From Methylocystis sp. (GTDB taxonomy: Bacteria; Pseudomonadota; Alphaproteobacteria; Rhizobiales; Beijerinckiaceae), in the NCBI RefSeq assembly GCF_021731785.1, contig NZ_JAKFWS010000063.1:1-32065 (forward strand): a DNA stretch of 32,065 bases, read 5' to 3'. Under the pieces are notes generated by a model. That model did no database searches, was not told the DNA's origin, and was given only the letters and a program-made list of their open reading frames with translations. How positions within the stretch are numbered: the first letter of the stretch is position 1; each line of letters begins with the position of its first letter. The position numbers and the translations under genes are program-made. Positions 19,459 through 26,795 of this stretch are shown piece after piece.

Positions 19459-20757
19459 TTACCGTTCGATGCGCGAATTTTTCTTCGTATCCGGCATCGT
19501 CGCATAGACCACCAGCGACACAAAGATGGCGGCACTCGCATAGTAAAAGAACCAGCTCTCATGGCCATCCGCCTTGAACCAGAGCGCCACATATTCCGCC
19601 GAGCCGCCGAAGACTGACACCGTCGCCGCATAAGGCAAAGCGACGCCGGTGACGCGGATGGCGGCGGGAAAAAGCTCCGCCTTCACGACGGCGTTGATCG
19701 ACGTATAAAGCGCGACGATCAGCCAGGCGCAGCAGATGAGCGCGAAGGCGATCCATGCGTCGCGCGCGTTTTGAATGGCGGTCAACAGCGGGGCCGTGAA
19801 GATCGTGCCGAGCGCGCCGAAGGCGATGAGCATCGGCCGGCGGCCGACGCGGTCCGACACCGCGCCATAAAGCGGCTGAAGGCAGAGTGCGAAAAGGAGC
19901 GAGCCGGCGGCGATCCACGTCGTCTGCCGGTCGCTCAAGCCCGCCGACAGTTTGAGAAACTTCTGCATGTAGGTCGTATAGACATAGAAGGCGATCGTGC
20001 CGCCAAGCGTCAGTCCGACGACTGTCGCCGTCTCCCGCTTATGGGCGAGGAGCGCGCCAAGCGACCCGCGCCGCGCTTCGGCGCGCGACTCCTCGAATGC
20101 GGGCGTCTCGGCAAGATCGCGGCGCATGAACAGCGCCACGATGGCGAGGAGCGCGCCGAGGGCGAATGGAACGCGCCAGCCCCAGTCGCGCAACGCCTGC
20201 CTGTCGAGCGCGATATCTTGCAGGACCAGCAGCACGCAAAGCGCAAGCAATTGTCCGGCGATCATCGTCACATATTGGAAGCTCGAATAGAACCCGCGCC
20301 GCTCGGGATGCGCCATCTCAGCGAGATAGGTCGCGCTCGACCCATATTCGCCGCCAAGACTGACGCCTTGAACGAGGCGCGCAAATAGCAGTATCGCCGG
20401 CGCGCCCACGCCAATCATCGCATAGGTCGGCGCGAGCGCGATGAGGAGCGAGCCGAGACACATCAGCAGCACCGAGAGCATCAGCGCGAGACGCCGCCCG
20501 CGGCCATCGCCGATACGACCGAAAATATAGGCGCCGATCGGCCGCATGAAGAAACCGAGCGCGAAAACGCCGGAGGCCGACATCATTTGCGCGACAGCGT
20601 CTTGCCCGGGAAAGAATGAGTCGGCGAAATAGAGCGAAAAGGCCGAATAGACGTAAAAGTCGTACCATTCGACGAGATTGCCGACGGAGCCGATCAGTAT
20701 CGCGCGCAGCCGCGCCGTTTCGGTCTTGAGGTCCATCCCTACGGCGTCGGCGCGCAT
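19459..20757 (-). CDS. MFS transporter, metabolite:H+ symporter (MHS) family
   Basis: The 432-residue product has about 12 hydrophobic segments. It carries the MHS-family opening GNLVEWYDFYVYSAFSLYFA, the loop FGRIGDGRGRRLAL, LARLVQGVSLGGEYGSSATYL and the second-half loop GAVSDRVGRRPML. Members import organic acids such as 2-oxoglutarate or osmolytes with protons; KgtP-like transport of a dicarboxylate is the best guess, but the substrate cannot be fixed from sequence. ATG 20736 (MDLKTETARL) is an alternative start, nearer to the first membrane segment. It is the last gene of a likely operon after ispA and a DUF1345 gene (gaps 12 and 7 bp). Confidence 0.9.
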   Translation of the reverse strand: MRADAVGMDLKTETARLRAILIGSVGNLVEWYDFYVYSAFSLYFADSFFPGQDAVAQMMSASGVFALGFFMRPIGAYIFGRIGDGRGRRLALMLSVLLMCLGSLLIALAPTYAMIGVGAPAILLFARLVQGVSLGGEYGSSATYLAEMAHPERRGFYSSFQYVTMIAGQLLALCVLLVLQDIALDRQALRDWGWRVPFALGALLAIVALFMRRDLAETPAFEESRAEARRGSLGALLAHKRETATVVGLTLGGTIAFYVYTTYMQKFLKLSAGLSDRQTTWIAAGSLLFALCLQPLYGAVSDRVGRRPMLIAFGALGTIFTAPLLTAIQNARDAWIAFALICCAWLIVALYTSINAVVKAELFPAAIRVTGVALPYAATVSVFGGSAEYVALWFKADGHESWFFYYASAAIFVSLVVYATMPDTKKNSRIER

Positions 20758-20764
20758 CTGTGCC

Positions 20765-21481
20765 TCACACCAATTGACTGGCGATATTCACCATGAGCGC
20801 GAGGATGGTCGTGTTGTAGAAAAAGGCTACGATGCCATGCGTCGCCACCAGCAGTCGCATCGGCGACGAGCAGGTCTCGATATCCGCGGTCTGAAAGGCG
20901 ACGCCGATGACGAATGAAAAATAGAGGAAGTCAATGTATTGCGGCATCCTGGTGTTGGGGAAATGCAGCCCGCCTCTTGCCGCCGGCGGCTCTTGCGAGT
21001 CGATCTCTTCCTCGAAATAAAATTCATGCGCATAGTGGAAGGCGAAGGTCAGGTGCAGGAACAGCCATGAATTCAGCACCGTGATGATCGTGAGCCAAAT
21101 GGTTGCGCTCTTTTCGAAGCCTGTCATTGACTTCACGGAACCAAGCTCGATAACCACCGCGCCGAATGACGCCGTCGCAATCGCTGTCGTGAGCAACAGC
21201 ATGACGAAGCGGCCCTCGTCCAGACGCTGCGCGCGTTCGCGAATGGTATCGTGAGTAGCGCCGGCGATGAGCAGATAGACCAAAGCGAAATAACACAGAG
21301 AGACTGCGTTCCATGCGACAAGCGCGCGTGCGACCGGCTGCAACGCCTGTGGCAGAAGCACTCCGACGACAAGACCAAACGCGATGCTCAAAAAAAGCTG
21401 CGGCCGCGCGTGGATAATTCGAAAGGGCGCCAGGATCGCCGAGGCGCGCCGCGGAATGTTCGACAGTCCTTGCCGGCGCAA
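20765..21481 (-). CDS. DUF1345 family membrane protein
   Basis: The 238-residue product has five or so hydrophobic segments: two in the first 80 residues, then LLTTAIATASFGAVVIEL, IWLTIITVLNSWLFLHLTFA and a pair near the end. It includes the DUF1345 hallmarks FHYAHEFY and MPQYIDFLYFSFVIGVAFQT. The family is an inner membrane protein of unknown function. It lies 12 bp after ispA and 7 bp before the MFS gene on the same strand, so the three are probably co-transcribed. Confidence 0.82.
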   Translation of the reverse strand: MRRQGLSNIPRRASAILAPFRIIHARPQLFLSIAFGLVVGVLLPQALQPVARALVAWNAVSLCYFALVYLLIAGATHDTIRERAQRLDEGRFVMLLLTTAIATASFGAVVIELGSVKSMTGFEKSATIWLTIITVLNSWLFLHLTFAFHYAHEFYFEEEIDSQEPPAARGGLHFPNTRMPQYIDFLYFSFVIGVAFQTADIETCSSPMRLLVATHGIVAFFYNTTILALMVNIASQLV

Positions 21482-21493
21482 TGGCGCGATCCC

Positions 21494-22426
21494 TCAATTA
21501 CGCCGCGCCGCGACAAAACGAGCGGCCTCGGCGAGAATGTCGGTCCGCTCGCCCAGTCCGGTTTCGCGCAGCGCCGCCGTCGCTTCTGCGACGAGCGAAT
21601 CTCGTCTGGCGCGCGCCGCGTCGAGACCGAGAAGACCAACGAGGGTCGCCTTGCCGCGTTCGGCGTCCTTGCCGGCTCGCTTTCCGAGCGCGGCGCTGTC
21701 GCCTTCCGCGTCGAGAATATCGTCGGCGATTTGAAACGCGGCGCCGAGAGCCTCGCCATAGCGGGTCAGCGCCCGCGCCTGCGACGCCGACGCCGCGCCG
21801 AGGATCGCGCCGGCGTCGACCGCGAAGCGCAATAAAGCGCCGGTCTTCATCGCCTGCATCCGCAAGGTCTCCTCGAGCGAGAGCGGCGTCGCCGCGGTTT
21901 CGGCGGCAAGGTCGAGCGCCTGTCCGCCGACCATGCCGCCAATTCCGGCTGCGCGCGCCAGAGCAAGCACGAGATCGGCGCGCACGCCGGAGTCTTGATG
22001 CGTCGTCGCATCAGCGACGACGTCGAATGCGTAGGTCAATAGTCCGTCGCCAGCGAGGATCGCCGTCGCTTCATCGAAGGCTCGATGAGTCGTCGGGCGG
22101 CCGCGGCGCAGATCGTCATCGTCCATCGCCGGCAGGTCGTCATGGGCGAGGGAATAACAATGAATCATTTCGAGCGCGCAGGCGGTCCGCAACGCCGCTT
22201 CGCCGACGACGCCGAAGAGTCGCGCAGATTCGATGACCAGGAAGGGCCGCAGCCGCTTGCCGCCGCCAAGCGACGAATAGCGCATCGCGTCGAGAAGTCG
22301 CGCCGGACGGGCGATCTCTCCCGGAAGCGTCGCCGGCGCAAGCAGCGCATCGAGCGCAGCCTCGGTCGCCTCGGCGGCGGCGTCAAGACGGCGGCGAAAC
22401 TCCTCAGCGCGTGCGGCTGCATCCAT
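21494..22426 (-). CDS. ispA: Polyprenyl (farnesyl/geranylgeranyl) diphosphate synthase
   Basis: The enzyme adds isopentenyl diphosphate units to allylic diphosphates, making farnesyl or longer diphosphates for quinones, carotenoids or hopanoids. The 310-residue product has GGGKRLRPFLV, the first Asp-rich motif HDDLPAMDDDD (Asp96, 97 to 102) with RRGRPTTH, and the second FQIADDILD (Asp235, 236, 239). The residues before the first Asp motif (CYSLAHDD) fit FPP synthases of the short-chain bacterial class, but product length is inferred. ATG 22426 with AAGGA upstream is chosen; a longer frame to 22690 starts with unrelated sequence. It is likely the first gene of an operon with DUF1345 and MFS genes. 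Confidence 0.92.
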   Translation of the reverse strand: MDAAARAEEFRRRLDAAAEATEAALDALLAPATLPGEIARPARLLDAMRYSSLGGGKRLRPFLVIESARLFGVVGEAALRTACALEMIHCYSLAHDDLPAMDDDDLRRGRPTTHRAFDEATAILAGDGLLTYAFDVVADATTHQDSGVRADLVLALARAAGIGGMVGGQALDLAAETAATPLSLEETLRMQAMKTGALLRFAVDAGAILGAASASQARALTRYGEALGAAFQIADDILDAEGDSAALGKRAGKDAERGKATLVGLLGLDAARARRDSLVAEATAALRETGLGERTDILAEAARFVAARRN

Positions 22427-22764
22427 GAGACGACGTTCCTTAAAATAAGCGATAATGGCTGCTAGCAAATTTGCGGTCCGATCCCAAGGGCGCCGGGCGC
22501 GCCATCGATGGCGAAAACTAGCCGAATTTTGGTCTTTTCCTGAGTTGTGGACGCTCGAACGTCGAAGGCTGTTGTATATTTGCGACAGCCATTGCAGACG
22601 GCTTTCATTAAGCTTTGCGCGACGCCAACGCGGCTTGCGGCTTACCCAAGCGGCCGAGGGCCGCGGCGTCATACGGAATTCGCGGCGCACGATTGAGCGG
22701 ACTGGTCAGGCGCAGCCTCGCCTGGATACGAACCATGCAGCGTCGCGCTTGCAAGGAGAAACGC
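22427..22764. promoter_or_regulatory. Divergent intergenic region between ispA and a lipoprotein gene
   Basis: This 338-bp gap lies between genes that diverge and so should hold both promoters. It is less GC-rich than its flanks around 22565-22615, where TTGTATATTTGCGAC occurs, but I see no clear paired -35/-10 boxes. No open frame here has a recognisable product. Confidence 0.3.
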
Positions 22765-23055
22765 ATGAAGAAAGTTCTGCTGCTGACGACCGCCCTCATG
22801 GCGGCCGCGCCGCTTGCGGCGTGCAACACTCCCGGCGAACGCGCGGCAGGCGGCGCCGTGATCGGCGGACTCGGCGGCGCGGGCATCGGCGCGCTCGCTT
22901 CCGGCGGACGCGCCGGCGGCACGCTTGCCGGCGCGGCAATTGGCGCGGCGAGCGGCGCCGTCGTCGGCGCGGCGACCGCTCCGCCGCAGCGCTGCGCGAA
23001 ATGGGGCTGGGATTATTACGGCAATCGCGTCTGCGTCGCCTTCTATAACTACTGA
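22765..23055 (+). CDS. Small glycine-zipper lipoprotein
   Basis: The 96-residue product starts MKKVLLLTTALMAAAPLAAC, a lipoprotein signal with the lipobox LAAC and acylated Cys20. A glycine-zipper region follows (GGAVIGGLGGAGIGALASGG and AIGAASGAVVGAA), as in the 17-kDa surface antigen family, suggesting membrane association. The end, CAKWGWDYYGNRVCVAFYNY, has two Cys and many aromatics. AAGGAGA precedes ATG 22765 at good spacing, which rejects the longer frame from 22615. A strong terminator follows. Confidence 0.82.
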   Translation: MKKVLLLTTALMAAAPLAACNTPGERAAGGAVIGGLGGAGIGALASGGRAGGTLAGAAIGAASGAVVGAATAPPQRCAKWGWDYYGNRVCVAFYNY

Positions 23056-23078
23056 GAACGCGCGATAGTTATTCATAA

Positions 23079-23105
23079 CCGCAGGCTTGTCGCCTGCGGT
23101 TTTTC
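23079..23105 (+). terminator. Rho-independent terminator of the lipoprotein gene
   Basis: CCGCAGGC (23079-23086), the 5-base loop TTGTC and GCCTGCGG (23092-23099) form a perfect GC-rich 8-bp stem. It is followed by TTTTTCTTT and begins 23 bases after the lipoprotein stop codon. Confidence 0.87.
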
Positions 23106-23204
23106 TTTGCGTCGCCCGCTGTCTCGCCGCGCGCGCGCAGCACTGCTTGAACTTCAAGGCCGGGCCGCTAATTTGGAACGAGCGACGCCGATTGGAGAGA
23201 CATC

Positions 23205-23291
23205 ATGCCGACAGGGTTAACGAGACTGATGATTTTCGGGGCGATCGGCTTTTTCATCGGCGCGGCGATCGTCCGCTATTACTCGGGCTGA
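23205..23291 (+). CDS. Putative 28-residue membrane microprotein
   Basis: ATG 23205 opens a 28-codon frame (MPTGLTRLMIFGAIGFFIGA, then AIVRYYSG) ending TGA 23289-23291. It encodes one hydrophobic helix of about 17 residues with a basic residue on each side, the form of a single-span inner membrane peptide. GGAGAG lies 7 bases upstream, a good ribosome binding site. There is no paralogue or neighbour to suggest a role. The support is the start signal and helix only, so it may be spurious. Confidence 0.5.
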   Translation: MPTGLTRLMIFGAIGFFIGAAIVRYYSG

Positions 23292-23582
23292 CGACAAGCA
23301 ATCGAGCGAAGGGTTTCCTAATCCTGAAGAGTCCTCAAAGAGGCCGTCTCGAAGGAAGAGGAAACCCGCTTTCGCGTATTTTGCTCATGAGGAACACAAT
23401 TCTTCACCCGTCGCGCCGGTTCGGGCGGCGAGGCTTATTGACGTTTCCTCCGGCCATGGCCGACGCCTCGATCTGCGGCGGCTGGCGGCGCATCGAACGC
23501 CACAGAACGGCGGACGATAACCTTTGATTAACCATGTTGATGTAAGCGAATGCAGTTCGACGCGCGAACAGGAGAATCAACG

Positions 23583-23804
23583 ATGGCGATCAGCATCAGG
23601 ACCAAGCTTGGAGTCATTCTGGCGGTTGGGGTTCTCGCCGGCCTCTCGTCGGCGTTGCTTTCGCTGCTGCTTTTGGCCGTGGCGGGCCTGTTGATCGTCT
23701 GGGGCCAGAATCCGCAGGCTACGGAAGCTTTTTTCGAAAGCCTCCCCTTCGGCAATTACAGTTCGAAGGCCTTCTCTCGCTTGAACGCGATCCTTTCCCA
23801 GTGA
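23583..23804 (+). CDS. Small membrane protein of unknown function
   Basis: The 73-residue product begins MAISIRTKLGVILAVGVLAG and has one long or two short hydrophobic segments (about residues 9-40), then a polar tail with AFFESLPFGNY. AGGAGA lies 7 bases before ATG 23583, so this start is better than the in-frame ATG at 23550. I do not recognise a family. It is the third small envelope-type gene in a row after 22765. The 291-bp gap before it (23292-23582) shows no further convincing gene. Confidence 0.65.
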   Translation: MAISIRTKLGVILAVGVLAGLSSALLSLLLLAVAGLLIVWGQNPQATEAFFESLPFGNYSSKAFSRLNAILSQ

Positions 23805-23970
23805 CCGCCGGGACCGCGCGGCTGCGGCCTGTCCGGCGCGCCCTGTTGAAGCGCGCTTTGCCACGAGGCGCATGAGTTCTTGGCTCTGGGGCGAAAGACG
23901 GTCGAGCTGCGTCTGACGCCGTGGATGGCGCGGCGTGCTGCGGCGCCCGCCGTGTTTCGATCGCCCGTCC

Positions 23971-23997
23971 GAAAAGTGGCGGCGTCAAACGCCGCCA
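23971..23997 (-). terminator. Possible terminator after tRNA-Ser
   Basis: TGGCGGCGT (23977-23985), the loop CAA and ACGCCGCCA (23989-23997) form a perfect 9-bp stem. Read on the minus strand it is followed by CTTTTC. It starts 38 bases past the tRNA 3' end, a good place for its terminator; the T run is short. Confidence 0.42.
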
Positions 23998-24035
23998 TCA
24001 AGCGCTTCACGCACCCAAGGCGTGGCGTTCACATA

Positions 24036-24125
24036 TGGCGGAAGGGGTGGGATTCGAACCCACGGTGGAGTCGCCCCCACGCCGGTTTTCAAGACCGGTG
24101 CCTTAAACCACTCGGCCACCCTTCC
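24036..24125 (-). tRNA. tRNA-Ser(UGA)
   Basis: Read on the minus strand, the gene has a 7-bp acceptor stem GGAAGGG/CCCTTCC and the D-loop GGCCGAGTGGTTTAAGGC. The anticodon arm ACCGGT-CTTGAAA-ACCGG has anticodon TGA, and a long class II variable arm (GTGGGGGCGACTCCAC) precedes the T-arm GGGTTCGAATCCC. Discriminator G and a genome-encoded CCA follow (24036-24039). The long variable arm and anticodon both say serine. It stands 69 bp from an integrase gene, which suggests an integration hotspot. Confidence 0.97.
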
Positions 24126-24194
24126 CAACCGTTGAAATGATTGGGGAACATTTGTTCCTTTTGCAAGCCGCCCCGCGAAATGGTCTCCAAATGG
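24126..24194 (-). promoter_or_regulatory. tRNA promoter candidate with overlapping inverted repeat
   Basis: On the minus strand, TTGCAA (24161-24166) and AATCAT (24137-24142) form a -35/-10 pair with an 18-base spacer, placing +1 just before the tRNA. Within the spacer lies the inverted repeat GGAACA-TT-TGTTCC (24145-24158). It could be a regulator site or an integrase arm site. This gap between the integrase stop and the tRNA is also where the left end of the integrated element should be. Confidence 0.42.
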
Positions 24195-25322
24195 TCACCA
24201 ACGTTCACCATAGGCCCCATCAAGCTGCGCCGCAGCGTTCGCCTGCATCGTATCGCTTACGTGGGAATAAAGGTCCAGTGTGATCGTGATCGTTGAATGC
24301 CCCAAGCGTTCCTGCACGATCTTGGGATGAACGCCCGCCGTCAGCAGTTGCGTGGCGTGGCTGTGCCGAAGATCGTGGAACCGGACCCGAGGCACCCCTG
24401 CCCGCCCCACCAAATACGTGAACTCATGCGTCAGACTGTTCGGCTGTTTCGGCTCGCCATCTTCGCGGGCGCAAACCAGCGTCTCCGGGCCTTGCCGGAC
24501 GCCCAGCCGCAACAGCGTCTCCGCCTGCTTCCGCTTCCATTCGCGAAGCTCCGCCTGTGCGAACTTTGGCAGCGGAACGGCGCGGGCTTTTTCTGACTTC
24601 GTAGATTTGAACCGCAGGCCGGCTTTGGTTTGTTCAAGACTTTCGACAACGCGGACCGTGCCGCTTTCTAGATCGCAGTTCTTCCACCGAAGCGCGAGGA
24701 TTTCGCCTCGCCGCATTCCCGTCGCTAGGGCAATCAGCGTCGGCCAATAAGTGGTGGTATGGCGAATTGCGGCGAGCAGCTTCCGCGATTGTTCAACGGT
24801 CAGAGTGTTAACCGGCTTTGGCTCTACCTTCGGTAGCCGCTTCAACATCGCCGCCGGGTTTCGGGCGAGCCGCTGTTGTTCAACTGCGCGGGCAAGCGCC
24901 GATTTCAAAATCCGATGAATATGTCGCCGGGTCCGGGGCGAGGGATTGCGATCGAAACCGCCATACGCCTTTTGAATATCAGCCGTTGTGAGCTTTTGAA
25001 GTGGTATCGCCCCTAGCGCCGGGCTTAGATAGCATCGAACAATCTCGGCATAGCGTTCATGCGTCTTTGCCGAAACCTCAACCTTCGTCGCGGCCACCCA
25101 ACTATCTAGCCAATCGCCAACTGTGATCCGGGTCGGGTCAACGTGTTCGCCGGTATCAACGGCGCTGAGCAATCGGGTCAATTCCCGCTTGGCTTCGCTG
25201 AGGGTGCCCCGGATCGTTTTCGTGCTGAACCGCCGCTTGCCCGTGATCGCGTCCCGGCCAAGGGATATCCTAATGCGATGAGAGCCCGGCGATCGGGAGG
25301 TAATGGTGCCGCGCGATCTCAT
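24195..25322 (-). CDS. Tyrosine recombinase/phage-type integrase
   Basis: The 375-residue product is a site-specific tyrosine recombinase. The N-terminal arm-binding domain is about residues 15-55 (RIRISLGRDAITGKRRF) and the SAM-like core-binding domain about 63-165. The catalytic domain carries Arg204 (TGMRRGEILALRW), Lys242 (KSTKSEKARAVPLP), His316/Arg319 (RFHDLRHSHATQLL), His342 (LGHSTITITLDLYSH) and nucleophile Tyr352, so all six key residues are in place. ATG 25322 is chosen because it overlaps the stop of the zinc-ribbon gene in an ATGA junction, so the two should be co-translated. It reads toward the 5' end of tRNA-Ser. It probably integrates and, with the HTH protein at 26016, excises the element. 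Confidence 0.96.
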   Translation of the reverse strand: MRSRGTITSRSPGSHRIRISLGRDAITGKRRFSTKTIRGTLSEAKRELTRLLSAVDTGEHVDPTRITVGDWLDSWVAATKVEVSAKTHERYAEIVRCYLSPALGAIPLQKLTTADIQKAYGGFDRNPSPRTRRHIHRILKSALARAVEQQRLARNPAAMLKRLPKVEPKPVNTLTVEQSRKLLAAIRHTTTYWPTLIALATGMRRGEILALRWKNCDLESGTVRVVESLEQTKAGLRFKSTKSEKARAVPLPKFAQAELREWKRKQAETLLRLGVRQGPETLVCAREDGEPKQPNSLTHEFTYLVGRAGVPRVRFHDLRHSHATQLLTAGVHPKIVQERLGHSTITITLDLYSHVSDTMQANAAAQLDGAYGERW

Positions 25323-25915
25323 GGGCGGCTCCGCGCTAAACTCTTGAACTTGTCTTTGCAATCGGGCGAGCAAAATTTCGCATCTGCGCGCCGGCCCGCG
25401 TCCGGCCCCTTGGCAAATATTTTGTCGCATTGGGGGCAGCGATTGGCCCGGCCTTTCGATCTCGCGTCGGCATATTGCAGCCATATCGCATCTAAGAGAT
25501 TGTCGGGGCTGATAGTGAGGCGGCCGCTATTAATTATAGCGACGAGTTTTGATAGCGCGATTCTGTTGCAGCCGTCGCGCATTAGCTGAGCGTCGTCAAG
25601 AATGTCCTCGATTATGTCGCCCTTGCCTTGCAAGCCCTTTCGGCTGAGCGGCCCATAGTTCCGAACGAATTTGATAGCGTCCTCCCGCTTCTTGATCGCG
25701 GCGAATTGTTCCCAAAGAGCCGGGAATTCATCAAGCGGCTGATAGCGATCAAGGCATTTCAGCTTCGGGGCGATCCGGTCCGCCTGAACCGACCGTGGAG
25801 ACTCATCAAGAAGTGCCATTCCCGACTTCCCGGAGCGCGGGGCTTCGATCACCTCGTAGTCACGAGGGTTTCGTTCCCGCTGCCAAGTGAATGTGATTTC
25901 GACACTGGCCAGCAT
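25319..25915 (-). CDS. Zinc-ribbon protein coupled to the integrase
   Basis: The 198-residue product has no full-length family I can name. The first 150 residues look helical and charged. The C-terminus has a treble-clef-like zinc site, CPQCDKIF followed about 20 residues later by FCSPDCKDKF (four Cys in CxxC and CxxxC pairs), resembling CGNR-type or HNH-like zinc fingers, so DNA binding is likely. It is directly upstream of and overlaps the integrase by 4 bases, so it may assist or regulate recombination. Its ATG at 25915 sits inside an upstream region with two repeats of ATGTCCCT. Confidence 0.75.
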   Translation of the reverse strand: MLASVEITFTWQRERNPRDYEVIEAPRSGKSGMALLDESPRSVQADRIAPKLKCLDRYQPLDEFPALWEQFAAIKKREDAIKFVRNYGPLSRKGLQGKGDIIEDILDDAQLMRDGCNRIALSKLVAIINSGRLTISPDNLLDAIWLQYADARSKGRANRCPQCDKIFAKGPDAGRRADAKFCSPDCKDKFKSLARSRP

Positions 25916-25918
25916 TTT

Positions 25919-25938
25919 ATGTCCCTTATAATGTCCCT
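25919..25938. promoter_or_regulatory. Direct repeats, candidate operator for the integrase operon
   Basis: ATGTCCCT occurs at 25919-25926 and again at 25931-25938, exactly 12 bp apart, so both lie on nearly the same helix face. They are immediately upstream of the zinc-ribbon gene start at 25915 and about 80 bp before the divergent HTH gene. On the minus strand the TATAAG between them could be part of a -10 box, so a bound regulator would block transcription of the integrase operon. Confidence 0.42.
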
Positions 25939-26015
25939 CGTAAATTTTTATCCGAGACAGGCGTCCGCGTCAATGCAATCCTGACAGTGTTTAGCTCATA
26001 GCAAAGGAACGCGAA

Positions 26016-26210
26016 ATGACCGAACCAAAAACCCTCACCGTCCCCGAAGCGGGGCGGCTCTACTTCTCCCTTGGACGCAATGCCTCTTATGACGCAGCGC
26101 GCCGTGGGGACATTCCCACAATTCGAATTGGCCGGCTTTTGCGCGTGCCAATCGCAGCGATGGAAGCGCGGCTGGCGTTAGCTGATCAAAAGACGGAGGC
26201 GCGTCGATGA
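26016..26210 (+). CDS. Excisionase/AlpA-like helix-turn-helix protein
   Basis: The 64-residue product has a winged-helix (MerR-like) DNA-binding core: TVPEAGRLYFSLGRNASYDA, then ARRGDIPTIRIGRLLRVP. This pattern is shared by excisionases and AlpA-type activators of integrase genes. AAAGGAA precedes ATG 26016. It is divergent from the integrase operon across a 100-bp region with direct repeats, the usual place for an excision regulator. Its stop overlaps the start of the DUF3102 gene in ATGA. Whether it controls direction of recombination or gene expression is inference. Confidence 0.83.
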   Translation: MTEPKTLTVPEAGRLYFSLGRNASYDAARRGDIPTIRIGRLLRVPIAAMEARLALADQKTEARR

Positions 26211-26644
26211 CCCTTCGCGAACCGCAAACCCCCGACGTTACCGAATACGTCGAAAACATCCGGCAAGAGGAAATGTTGCCGGTCGGATCGACTGCGCTTG
26301 TGCCGGTGCGAACGCTTGCGAACATAACCGGCGATATCCGACGCTCGCATAGCGAAGCCATGGCGGGGCTCAGCGCATCCGCCGCAAAAGCGATTGAGGC
26401 TGGCGAGTTTTTATTAGAGCTAAAAAAGGCTGTGCGGCACGGCCAATTTCAGGATGTTGTAACGCTTGATTGCGGGCTCAAATTGAGCACCGCGCAAGTG
26501 TATATGAAACTGGCGGATCACAAAGACGAACTAAGTCAGTTGGTTGCAGCAAATCCCCAGACCTCTAGGGCTTTGTCGCAAGCCGCCGCGCTCAAATTTC
26601 TGTCCTCGGCGCAGCAAAAGAAACGAGGATCCGCAAAGAAATAA
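26207..26644 (+). CDS. DUF3102 family protein
   Basis: The 145-residue product has the DUF3102 pattern: SAAKAIEAGEFLLELKKAV followed by HGQFQDVV and LSTAQVYMKLADHKDEL. This family occurs mostly in phages and mobile elements, and its helical form suggests DNA binding, but its role is unknown. The C-terminal tail is basic (QQKKRGSAKK). It overlaps the excisionase-like gene by 4 bases and ends before a strong terminator, so the two form a short operon. Confidence 0.77.
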   Translation: MTLREPQTPDVTEYVENIRQEEMLPVGSTALVPVRTLANITGDIRRSHSEAMAGLSASAAKAIEAGEFLLELKKAVRHGQFQDVVTLDCGLKLSTAQVYMKLADHKDELSQLVAANPQTSRALSQAAALKFLSSAQQKKRGSAKK

Positions 26645-26659
26645 AATCTAGTTGAAAGG

Positions 26660-26687
26660 GGGGAGCTTCGGCTCCCCTTTCTTTTTT
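26660..26687 (+). terminator. Rho-independent terminator with UUCG loop
   Basis: GGGGAGC (26660-26666), the tetraloop TTCG and GCTCCCC (26671-26677) are followed by TTTCTTTTTT. This stable hairpin with T run starts 16 bases after the DUF3102 stop and separates the two rightward operons of the element. Confidence 0.88.
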
Positions 26688-26740
26688 ATCGGCGATCGCC
26701 GATTAGTTGCATAACACATTGAATTCAAACGAAAAACATC

Positions 26741-26768
26741 TTGATTTCCTACCCGATCGGTGTAGGAT
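26741..26768 (+). promoter_or_regulatory. Candidate promoter with an embedded palindromic operator
   Basis: TTGATT (26741-26746) and TAGGAT (26763-26768) make a -35/-10 pair with a 16-base spacer. The spacer and the first bases of the -10 box contain a near-perfect palindrome: outer arms TCCTAC (26747-26752) and GTAGGA (26762-26767) around the inner palindrome CCGATCGG (26753-26760), with one extra base at 26761. A repressor bound here would cover the promoter. It sits 28 bases before the gene at 26796 and after a terminator, so it is well placed to drive the second operon. Confidence 0.52.
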
Positions 26769-26795
26769 GTAAGAATAATGGGAAAGGATGCTTTC

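Noticed and set aside
23388-23526. 46-codon frame between two small membrane protein genes
   Set aside because: No good ribosome binding site, no hydrophobic or known pattern, and Arg-rich composition expected by chance.
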